Shown piece by piece: positions 56,508 to 63,311 of a stretch of 64,000 nt of DNA (within the stretch, counting starts at the first letter, position 1; each line of letters starts with the position of its first letter). Both the position numbers and the translations under genes were made by a program. The notes under the pieces are model-generated. The model was not told the DNA's origin and did no database searches. It saw only the letters and a list, made by a program, of their open reading frames with translations. Origin of the DNA: Bdellovibrionota bacterium (GTDB lineage: Bacteria; Bdellovibrionota; Bdellovibrionia; Bdellovibrionales; Bdellovibrionaceae); NCBI GenBank assembly GCA_963170155.1, contig CAUJGP010000028.1:1-64000 (forward strand), in the 5' to 3' direction.

Positions 56508-57074
56508 CTAAACTCCAATCTTAGGGAAAAAGCGTCCTGTGGATTTAATGTAAGTCTGATATTCTGCACCGAAAGTGGAAGCAGACAGATTTTTTTCTTC
56601 GCGAGCGGCCGTGCGATTCAAAACCAATACACACCAGACTAAACCAATGATTGTGCTCCAGTGGGGAAGCAAAAGAACGGAAGCGATTTGTGCAGTAATG
56701 AAAGATGTATAGAAAGGGTGACGAATATATTTATAAGCACCCCATGTTACAATATTCATTGGTGCATCGTTGTTTTGGTGCCACAGAGCCAATGGAATAC
56801 GATGAGTTCCCATAGTGTAAGAAATCATACCGATAGAAAAAATTGATAAAATGAGAATCATCAACTCGTAAGCAAACAAAGCTGATGACCAGTAAGCTTC
56901 GAACTGAAATAAATCCGCTAAGTGCGCTAACAAAAGAGCCGCATTTAAAAACAAAGGCCCTGCTGTCATCCACCACATGAGGTTGTAACGACCATCTTTT
57001 TTGAAAAAGATGCGAGGAAGAATGCCGATATAGGCAAAGTTAACCAAAATTAGGGCAACAAGAGTTTTGTTCAT
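56508..57074 (-). CDS. Integral-membrane methyltransferase (ICMT-like)
   Basis: A 188-residue protein with about five membrane helices and the isoprenylcysteine-carboxyl-methyltransferase-type SAM-binding tail: YKYIRHPFYTSF near residue 117 and REEKNLSASTFGAEYQTYIKST near the end. Members methylate carboxylates or lipid head groups in the membrane. Its start overlaps the stop of the AMP-ligase gene by 4 bases. In the cluster it may methylate the product's carboxylate or hydroxyl, which would imply a lipid-like product. Confidence 0.82.
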   Translation of the reverse strand: MNKTLVALILVNFAYIGILPRIFFKKDGRYNLMWWMTAGPLFLNAALLLAHLADLFQFEAYWSSALFAYELMILILSIFSIGMISYTMGTHRIPLALWHQNNDAPMNIVTWGAYKYIRHPFYTSFITAQIASVLLLPHWSTIIGLVWCVLVLNRTAAREEKNLSASTFGAEYQTYIKSTGRFFPKIGV

Positions 57075-58717
57075 ACAGTAATCCTTTGTGCGATAAGTAG
57101 TTCTCGAACGAGATTTTTTTTAATTTTTAAAGTCGTTGTTTTTGGCAATGGTTCATTGAGGAAAACAAAACGAGTGGGTCGTTTATAATAGCTCATTTGC
57201 AATGAGGCTATTTGCAGCTTCTTTTGCATCTCCTCTTGGCTGACGTCTTTGCCATTGACGATCACCGCAGTGATAACTTCAGTTCCTTTGGTCGCTCCCT
57301 GGCTTGATTTCATACCGATAACGCAGACTTCTTGAATATCAGGGATACCCCGGAGATATTCTTCGATCTCTTCAGGAGCAACTTTTTTACCGCTACCCAA
57401 AACAATGATATCTTTATTGCGCCCTCGAATACTAAGAAAACCCTCTTCGTCAAATTGACCAACGTCTCCTGTGTTGAACCAACCGTCCGCGGAAAGACAA
57501 GCCAGAGTAGCTTCAGAATTTTTATAATAGCCTTTCATAACGTTACGGCCACGAACCAGGATTTCCTGAGAGACCGGATGCAGCTTCACTTCAAGGCCAG
57601 GAAGAGGTTTGCCAACACTCCCCGGCTTTTTATGTCCAGGACTGCTGCATGAAATCACGGGGGCGGTTTCTGTCATGCCGTAACCTTCAAAAACAGAAAT
57701 GCCGATCCTATCGAAGAAGTCTCCCACATGAAGATCTAAAGCCGAAGCTCCTGAAACAATTTGTCTAAGCTCGCCTCCCAATTTTTTGTGCAGTGGTTGA
57801 AAGAGGAAGGACCTAAATCTCTGGGACGGAATCCATTTTGCTAACTGCAAAGAAGAATAGAACCAAACTCTTTTCAGCACGGAAGAACGAACTTCTCCTT
57901 CAATGCCTTTCTTTAAAGCGCGAAGAATGAGTGGCACAACTAAAATATTGGTGATTTTATGTTGTCGGAAGAAAGAAATGATCTGCTGAGGAATCAAAGA
58001 GTTGCCATAATAGACACTGCCACCATGATAAAGTGGAACCAAAAAACCCGCCATAAGTTCAAACATGTGATGCAAAGGGAGCATTGAAAGCATACGCGTT
58101 TCTGATTTCGCACACATAAGGTGAGTTACTATTTCAATTTGATAGAAAATGTTGTCAAAGGTCAGCATCACAGCCTTCGGATGACTCGTAGTTCCCGACG
58201 TGAAAGACATCAAGAAAATCTCGTCGGCAGACAGGGGTTGAAGAAGAAAAGCTTCTTCGCTCAAAGTATTTTCTGCCATGAGGTCCTCGATAATGAGAAC
58301 TTGTAGCGCACGCTCGGTGGTCTCGGATAATTTTTCAGCTAACATCGTATAATCTTCGCGTAGACAGAAAAGAAATTTGGCTTCAGAAAAATCAGCAATA
58401 AACTTTTGATCGTTTAAACTCAGTCGGATGTCTAAGGGAACAATGATTCCGCCAGCCAAAGGAGTGGAAAAAAAAGCCACAGAAAATTCAGGAGCGGATT
58501 TTGAGAGGATAAGAACTTTATCATTTTTTTGCAGTCCCAAAGACAGGAGCTTGCGAGCCACTTTTTCTGATTGCTCACAAATATCCTGAAAAGATAGGGA
58601 TCTCCAAAAATCTCCTTGAGCCGAAACCGAACGACCCCATAAAGCGGGTTTAGCGCCATACTTTTGTGAGATTTCAACTAAGAAGGACTGTATATTCTTT
58701 TTCTTCACGTTTTCCAT
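57071..58717 (-). CDS. AMP-binding acyl-activating enzyme (fatty acyl-CoA/ACP ligase-like)
   Basis: A 548-residue ANL-superfamily ligase, the first gene of the operon. The phosphate loop is MSFTSGTTSHPKAVML (near residue 180); LPLHHMFELMAGFL, FEGYGMTETAPVISC, DGWFNTGDVG, GRNKDIIVLGSGKKVAPEEIEE and the C-terminal catalytic lysine (TLKIKK) are present. The segments match long-chain acyl-CoA synthetases, so a fatty acid is the probable substrate, activated to CoA or transferred to a carrier. The gene lies about 360 bases from the nearest minus-strand ORF, a region holding the likely operon promoter. Confidence 0.9.
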   Translation of the reverse strand: MENVKKKNIQSFLVEISQKYGAKPALWGRSVSAQGDFWRSLSFQDICEQSEKVARKLLSLGLQKNDKVLILSKSAPEFSVAFFSTPLAGGIIVPLDIRLSLNDQKFIADFSEAKFLFCLREDYTMLAEKLSETTERALQVLIIEDLMAENTLSEEAFLLQPLSADEIFLMSFTSGTTSHPKAVMLTFDNIFYQIEIVTHLMCAKSETRMLSMLPLHHMFELMAGFLVPLYHGGSVYYGNSLIPQQIISFFRQHKITNILVVPLILRALKKGIEGEVRSSVLKRVWFYSSLQLAKWIPSQRFRSFLFQPLHKKLGGELRQIVSGASALDLHVGDFFDRIGISVFEGYGMTETAPVISCSSPGHKKPGSVGKPLPGLEVKLHPVSQEILVRGRNVMKGYYKNSEATLACLSADGWFNTGDVGQFDEEGFLSIRGRNKDIIVLGSGKKVAPEEIEEYLRGIPDIQEVCVIGMKSSQGATKGTEVITAVIVNGKDVSQEEMQKKLQIASLQMSYYKRPTRFVFLNEPLPKTTTLKIKKNLVRELLIAQRITV

Positions 58718-58774
58718 GAATTAATATTAAAGCAAACTCCATTCCTCCATCGTTCGATCAGGAAATGGTCATAA

Positions 58775-58802
58775 ACTGTTTTTAGGATCAAAATAAAACA
58801 GT
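58775..58802. promoter_or_regulatory. Palindrome upstream of the biosynthetic operon
   Basis: actgtttt (58775-58782) and aaaacagt (58795-58802) form a perfect 8-base inverted repeat with a 12-base spacer, 58-85 bases upstream of the first operon gene. This is a plausible operator. No convincing -35/-10 pair was seen in the gene-free stretch 58718-58988, so the promoter position is unresolved. Confidence 0.35.
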
Positions 58803-58964
58803 ACTTGTCTAACATTTATTCAGTGGGAAACTCCTTTGACAGTCTAAGAATATTACTGCTTTAAACTGCAATCTTAGATTTCTAAAAGTTGATTGAGATT
58901 ATTTAAATCATTATTCTACAAAAAGAACCATGACCTTAATTTTATCAGGTGGAGACAGTGAATC

Positions 58965-59020
58965 TTAATTGGTGAGTCTTTTACTCCGCTATTCCAAGTT
59001 GTTGAATTGGACGGGATTTT
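58965..59020 (+). repeat. Imperfect direct repeat, copy A
   Basis: This 56-base segment recurs at 61723-61779 in the same orientation with one single-base gap and about six substitutions. The best-matching part is tattccaagttgttgaattg. The two copies lie about 2.7 kb apart and bracket the toxin-antitoxin-like and small membrane/secreted genes. Confidence 0.7.
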
Positions 59021-59280
59021 CGGCTCGGGCTTGAGCCACGGCCATCGTTTGAGTCAAACCCAATTCGGCAAGCATCGCTTTAGAGATTTGTGTTTGTTTG
59101 TTTTTTCTTCCCGTCTTTCCATGATTCAAACATTACTCGCCATTTGCCAGAGTCTTTGGATTTTTCACTCACATAAAAAAATCTTTTGCTCCGCAGAATT
59201 TTGTTCGACGGATTCGCATTGGGATTCACAACTACAGGAGCCGATTTGTTTTTACTTTTGGATTTAGATTTCGTTGCCAT
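58989..59280 (-). pseudogene. Frameshifted gene for a small basic protein
   Basis: The ORF starting at 59280 encodes about 66 residues: a Lys/Ser-rich start (MATKSKSKSKNKS) and a segment KRFFYVSEKSKDSGKWRVMF. It stops shortly after a run of six A. In the -1 frame, coding continues as ISKAMLAELGLTQTMAVAQA and ends in NPVQFNNLE. The simplest reading is one lost base in the A run. GGAG lies 6 bases before the ATG at 59280. The family is unknown. The last codons lie in the direct repeat. Confidence 0.5.
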
Positions 59281-59308
59281 CGTTTTCTCCATTGTTTAAA
59301 TCGGAAAA

Positions 59309-59553
59309 ACGAATGAGTTCTTTAAGCATGGCACCTACACTACCAACCCTAAAAACACCGAAAAATATTGTAAGTTATTGAAATCTTTCGATGTGACAGG
59401 GCTTAAGCTATTCATGGAGCAAGGGGTGAGTCCATTGGCTCGTCGATTTTAGGTTCGATTAAGACAGAAGACCTTATCCAAAAGCTATCCAATCGTAGCC
59501 TAGGCGTATTTATTAAGAAGCCAACACGAAAGACCAAATCAGCCTCAAAATGA
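59309..59553 (+). pseudogene. Decayed gene remnant
   Basis: Two overlapping reading frames make one continuous protein-like sequence. The first (59309-59452) reads NEFFKHGTYTTNPKNTEKYC and continues to FMEQGVSPLA. The second, in the -1 frame, reads SSILGSIKTEDLIQKLSNRS and ends at a TGA (59551-59553). No start codon or RBS is evident for either. It looks like the 3' part of a frameshifted gene. Family not recognised. No intact gene lies between 59281 and 59630. Confidence 0.4.
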
Positions 59554-59630
59554 GAAAAATTTAATTGTTTTTAGTTGTTTTATATTGATTTTTAAAGCTT
59601 TATTGAGTATTGTCGATAAGAGGAGAGGGT

Positions 59631-60038
59631 GTGACGGCTGAAGTTTGGCTTATAGAGAAATACTACGAGGAGTTTCACGAACGAAAAGACAACGTGTTTT
59701 CCGATGCCGAAGCTGTAGACGTTTATAATCAAACGCAATTACTTCAGCAAAAGTGGCCAAATTGTATTAGAAACCCACCGCCAGAAATTGGAAGTAAGTT
59801 CGGAGTGTTCTATGTAAAGAACGATTGGCCAGGATGTATACTAAGAATTTGCTTTGGCGCCCAGACTGAAAACGGAGTGCAAAAGATTGTGGCTCTTACT
59901 TGCCGAACTAAGCAGGAACTCTCCAAGGGTTCATCAAATGGAACTTCAGAGTGGTACAAACACATGGCTACCGTTGGAGCTGACCGTTGGGATGATTATA
60001 GAAGAGGACTTTTAAAATCATGGAAAATATATCCATGA
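59631..60038 (+). CDS. Hypothetical protein, possible toxin of a toxin-antitoxin pair
   Basis: A 135-residue cytoplasmic protein. The GTG at 59631 is chosen because AGGAGAG lies a few bases upstream; the longest ORF adds seven residues from a TTG. The body has a small alpha/beta pattern with Trp, Arg and Lys-rich strands (FGVFYVKNDWPGCILRICFGA). No RelE or HigB motif is clear. It lies 16 bases before an XRE-type regulator gene, the toxin-first order seen in HigBA systems, which is the only reason for proposing a toxin role. Confidence 0.6.
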   Translation: MTAEVWLIEKYYEEFHERKDNVFSDAEAVDVYNQTQLLQQKWPNCIRNPPPEIGSKFGVFYVKNDWPGCILRICFGAQTENGVQKIVALTCRTKQELSKGSSNGTSEWYKHMATVGADRWDDYRRGLLKSWKIYP

Positions 60039-60054
60039 AAAAGGAAAGGTAAAA

Positions 60055-60588
60055 ATGGGAATACTCGACGCACGAATCAGTCATATTGATTCTGTAAGAA
60101 ATACCATCAAGCTTGTTCTTAACCATTTCGCTAAACAATCTTTATCAAAAGAAGTTGAAAACCATTTATCTGTAGCTGCCGATCTTGCTTTCAGCGATGA
60201 ACTTCTATTTGAGAAATTCCAAAGGTGGCTTGAGGAGAGAACTGATGAGACTCTTTTATTTCATATCAACCGCTTCTTTGAAAAGCGTGACCAAAAACCT
60301 CTAACCCCTTTTGATCGAGACCTTACCTCCAAACGAGAGCAAGTAGAAATGTCGATCAAAGAAAGCGTTCGCAATCGTCAAAAGAAAATTTTTGCTCAAA
60401 GGATAACGAAACTAGCAACCGAAAGGAATCTCCTAACCAACGATCAATTGGGAGAGTTTCTTGGTGTGTCTGGCGAACAAGCCAGGAAATTCAAGGCTGG
60501 AGAAAACAAACCGCAGCTAGCAACACTCAAAAGCATCGCTGACAGTTTCAAGGTATCTGTAGAGTACCTTATTGGGATAAGTGATTAA
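60055..60588 (+). CDS. XRE-family helix-turn-helix protein
   Basis: A 177-residue protein with a C-terminal Cro/C1-type helix-turn-helix (about 118-175): ERNLLTNDQLGEFLGVSGEQARKFKAGENKPQLATLKSIADSFKVSVEYLIG. The N-terminal 110 residues are helical and charged, without an identified domain. It is probably a repressor or antitoxin for the gene just upstream, with which it is co-transcribed. Confidence 0.78.
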   Translation: MGILDARISHIDSVRNTIKLVLNHFAKQSLSKEVENHLSVAADLAFSDELLFEKFQRWLEERTDETLLFHINRFFEKRDQKPLTPFDRDLTSKREQVEMSIKESVRNRQKKIFAQRITKLATERNLLTNDQLGEFLGVSGEQARKFKAGENKPQLATLKSIADSFKVSVEYLIGISD

Positions 60589-60717
60589 AAATCGTCATCA
60601 TATTCTTAAAATACACTTCAACTCTCCGATAGTTGGACGGACATATTCAAGTTGGAAATCTTGGTCTTGTAAATTGGCCTATCGAAGAACTGTACATTAA
60701 TTTAACCGCACTCCGGA

Positions 60718-61236
60718 TCAATTCAGACAGCATTCATCAGCAACATCAGAATTTATTAGCCAATTGAAATTCTGATTATGTTTGTCTTGTTGATTCGAAT
60801 TAAATCCTCCGAAGTCTTCATAATAGTCTTTTGCCACCCTTAATATCGAAAGATTTTCTATATCTTGAAAAACGGTTGTCGCCTTGTCGCTACACTTAAA
60901 CCCAAACTTATGAACAGTGTTTTGAATGGACTTTTTTAAGCTCAAAATTTCAGCGGCCTTTGATTGAAAATCCGAATGCAATGTTGAGACATCGAATTTG
61001 TTTGGAATATAATTGTGAATCCTCGTAGCGTAGTCAATTGCTTCTCCATACGGAGAGATCAAACTATTAACTTTCTCATTTACCTTGTCGTAGCACTCTA
61101 GTCTTTCAATTTTTTTTTGGTTTGCCACAGAAATTCGATTTGCCTCAAACGAAACATTCAACGCAACACCTGCAATTAAAAGGCTTGCGGCTGTGACAAC
61201 GAAATTCCCAACTTCCAAAACCCCTTTACAACTCAT
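60718..61236 (-). CDS. Membrane-anchored protein of unknown function
   Basis: A 172-residue protein with one N-terminal membrane helix (about residues 10-30, FVVTAASLLIAGVALNVSF) followed by a helical, possibly coiled-coil domain. No family recognised. It overlaps the secreted protein gene upstream by 4 bases, so the two form a coupled pair. Confidence 0.6.
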   Translation of the reverse strand: MSCKGVLEVGNFVVTAASLLIAGVALNVSFEANRISVANQKKIERLECYDKVNEKVNSLISPYGEAIDYATRIHNYIPNKFDVSTLHSDFQSKAAEILSLKKSIQNTVHKFGFKCSDKATTVFQDIENLSILRVAKDYYEDFGGFNSNQQDKHNQNFNWLINSDVADECCLN

Positions 61237-61637
61237 TTATCCTTACCTTTATTACTACCTTTTGCTTTGGAAGGAGGCGGACAGCCTTTTGCACAATCTG
61301 AATAAGCCATTTTGACGGGATAACTATTTTGATTTTCATTTCCAGGATAACAAGTCGCCATCAAATACTCTCTAAAAAGGACACTGTCTTTTATATTCAA
61401 TTTTTTTTCAGTCAGAGAGTATGTGTTTATCTCTGCTTGAATTACTTCTTTAACGTTAGACTTATCGGCAGAACCTAGCCTAGCACAAGCAGATTTTACC
61501 GAAGCCCCAAAGCTGGCTTCATTTGAGAGGCGACAGCACTTTTCACATTCACCTGGAGGTTTTAAATGACAAACCTTGTTGGCCAAAGCCAACGAACTAA
61601 ACAAAAGTAATGCGTGTAAGCTCAAGATTATTTTCAT
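61233..61637 (-). CDS. Secreted cysteine-containing protein of unknown function
   Basis: A 134-residue protein with a signal peptide (residues 1-19, ending in ALA). The mature part has at least seven Cys (HLKPPGECEKCCRLSNEASF and others), implying disulfides, and a Lys-rich C-terminal tail. It is coupled to the membrane-anchored protein that follows. Family unknown. Confidence 0.6.
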   Translation of the reverse strand: MKIILSLHALLLFSSLALANKVCHLKPPGECEKCCRLSNEASFGASVKSACARLGSADKSNVKEVIQAEINTYSLTEKKLNIKDSVLFREYLMATCYPGNENQNSYPVKMAYSDCAKGCPPPSKAKGSNKGKDK

Positions 61638-61722
61638 TTTACTATCTTATACATAAGACCTACTTCAGTCTTCAACTATTTCAGCGAATTACCCTTTTGG
61701 CCAAGCTATTCCATCTTAGGTT

Positions 61723-61779
61723 TTAATTGGTGAAGTACTTCACTCCACTATTCCAAGCTGTTGAATTGGACGGGATTTT
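61723..61779 (+). repeat. Imperfect direct repeat, copy B
   Basis: Partner of 58965-59020, in the same orientation. Read on the minus strand it encodes SKNPVQFNSLE then a stop, the same C-terminal residues as the frameshifted gene at 58989-59280 but without its body. This copy is thus a gene-end fragment. It fills most of the 220-base gap between the neighbouring genes. Confidence 0.7.
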
Positions 61780-61858
61780 TTGATTAAAAATCTATCCTCA
61801 AAATTTTTTCGTGAGGGGCATTGGAAATCGCAGAGATTTTAATAATTTTCTGAGTAGT

Positions 61859-62452
61859 TCAGTCGCCAGCTAAATAAATCACCAGCAACCATCCGCCGTC
61901 GGTTTTCTTCAACTCACCACGGAATCCAGTGCCGTCATTATCTGGCTTTGGCGGAAAAGTTTTGTGAGTATCATCGCCAAGAGTTCCAGCCCTAATTAGT
62001 TTCGCCAGCCGTTTGTAATCAGCACTTTTCCAAGAGTTAAAAATAACTTCTCGGCGGTCTTGTAGTCCATCTACTCCAAAACTTAGCATGATGGTTTTAG
62101 AAATGAGTTTATTCAAAAGCGGTTTGTCCTCTTTGTCCAATGCTCCTAGCAGTTTCTTCGTATACAAAGAAAAATCAGCTCTTTTTAAATAAGGCTCTTC
62201 CGCTTTCTTTAGAAAAGCTGAATCACATTTAACTTCTTTAGATTTTATTGTTCCGTCGTCGGCTTGGTGAACCTCGGTGCATTTCCTTGTTGAGTAGTCA
62301 TAAATGACTCCATTCCACAAAATGAGGTCATCCTTATTTTGTGGCATAAAATAGATGCTTTCATTTTGCCAAAGTTGTGAAAGCTGGTTGGATGTATAGG
62401 ATGAATCTGCACACGATGGGATGAAAAATAAAAGAGATAGGAAAACAATCAT
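61859..62452 (-). CDS. Putative lipoprotein of unknown function
   Basis: A 197-residue protein with a short lipoprotein signal peptide (FFIPSC, Cys14) and a mature part of no recognised family. Sequences such as SQLWQNESIYFMPQNKDDLILWNG and the C-terminal TDGGWLLVIYLAGD read as a real small domain. Its ATG overlaps the stop of the decayed VOC gene upstream by 3 bases. Confidence 0.65.
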   Translation of the reverse strand: MIVFLSLLFFIPSCADSSYTSNQLSQLWQNESIYFMPQNKDDLILWNGVIYDYSTRKCTEVHQADDGTIKSKEVKCDSAFLKKAEEPYLKRADFSLYTKKLLGALDKEDKPLLNKLISKTIMLSFGVDGLQDRREVIFNSWKSADYKRLAKLIRAGTLGDDTHKTFPPKPDNDGTGFRGELKKTDGGWLLVIYLAGD

Positions 62453-62856
62453 TTTTTCGGCTCCTTTAGTGCTACAACTTCCACTTTTATTCAGTCAGGG
62501 TCTTCAAAATAAACCGCATAATTCCCGCCAGCCTTGGGATGCTTTTCAGGATAGAGGATTTTTACCCCTCGGAGTTTTAGTTGCTCGGTGATTTTATCAA
62601 TGTGTTACTAGGGTTTTCCGTGGAATGCCATATGATTCAATCCCACTCAGCAACGATGATAAGGAACATCTTTAAACCGTTCCTCCACTTGAATAAAAAC
62701 GATGTAAGTGTCGCCCAGCTTCCAACTCTTACCACCGTCCCAATCTTGATAAAGTTCATAGCCAAAGGACTCCAAAAGCCATCCCCAGAAATAGGCGAAC
62801 TTCTTGAGGTCGCTCACATAAAACTCTACATCGTGGAGGAGTCCGGGCTGACTCAT
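62449..62856 (-). pseudogene. Glyoxalase/VOC-family pseudogene
   Basis: One reading frame runs from the ATG at 62856 to 62449 with four in-frame stops (TGA, TAG, TAA, TGA). Translated through them it gives VOC-superfamily hallmarks: the metal-ligand start LLHDVEFYVSDLKKFAYFWG, GLNHMAFHGKP, and the C-terminal NYAVYFEDPD then IKVEVVAL. Intact members are about 130 residues. It begins by overlapping the gene before it (ATGA). The number of stops means the gene is inactive. Confidence 0.8.
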
Positions 62857-63311
62857 TTAAGGCTCCTCACTTTGAGCTTCCATTGTGAAGATTTTGTTTT
62901 CAACAAAGCCCCATCAACAACATAAACCAGCTCAAATTTCTTTTTTCGCTTTCCGTAGTTCTGGAACTCAATTCGGAAATGTTTGACCACTTCGTGAATA
63001 GGAACAACCAGCTCAATCAAAACCCCTTTGTTTTTCTTGGCATAGCTACGAGCAATCTCTCGGTCATCGGTAAAGTATTGTCTTTCTGTTCGCAAGAGTT
63101 TTTCAAAGGCTTGGACCTGTTCATCCAAAAAGTCAGGATATTGCATTTTCCCCGATGACCGCAGAGCCAGAATCCAATGCAGAAATTTTTTCTGTTCGTT
63201 AAAATAGCTCCGGCGATGGAGATTGAAAACATCCGATACCATTCCACGATAAAGCTTTATCGTGTTAGATTTACTGGCCTTCAGCTGGGCATTGATTTCA
63301 TCTCGTTTCAC
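62853..63311 (-). CDS. Possible ADP-ribosyltransferase-like protein
   Basis: A 152-residue protein. KLYRGMVSD, then YFTDDREIARSYAKKNKGVLIELVVP, resemble the first and central blocks of ADP-ribosyltransferase folds (Tyr-Arg-Gly; Phe-Thr with Ala-x-x-Tyr-Ala), but the last catalytic block is not clear. It is alternatively just a conserved hypothetical. The GTG start overlaps the GNAT stop by 1 base. It shares a transcript with the acetyltransferase and the decayed VOC gene. Confidence 0.5.
   Translation of the reverse strand: MKRDEINAQLKASKSNTIKLYRGMVSDVFNLHRRSYFNEQKKFLHWILALRSSGKMQYPDFLDEQVQAFEKLLRTERQYFTDDREIARSYAKKNKGVLIELVVPIHEVVKHFRIEFQNYGKRKKKFELVYVVDGALLKTKSSQWKLKVRSLK

Noticed and set aside
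58775-58802. LexA-type box
   Set aside because: The CTGT and ACAG halves are 18 bases apart, far more than the 8 of the enterobacterial SOS box; kept only as an unspecified palindrome.
59007-59267. An 86-residue plus-strand ORF
   Set aside because: It lies antisense to the frameshifted basic-protein gene, has no RBS and an implausible Phe/Ser/Cys-rich composition.
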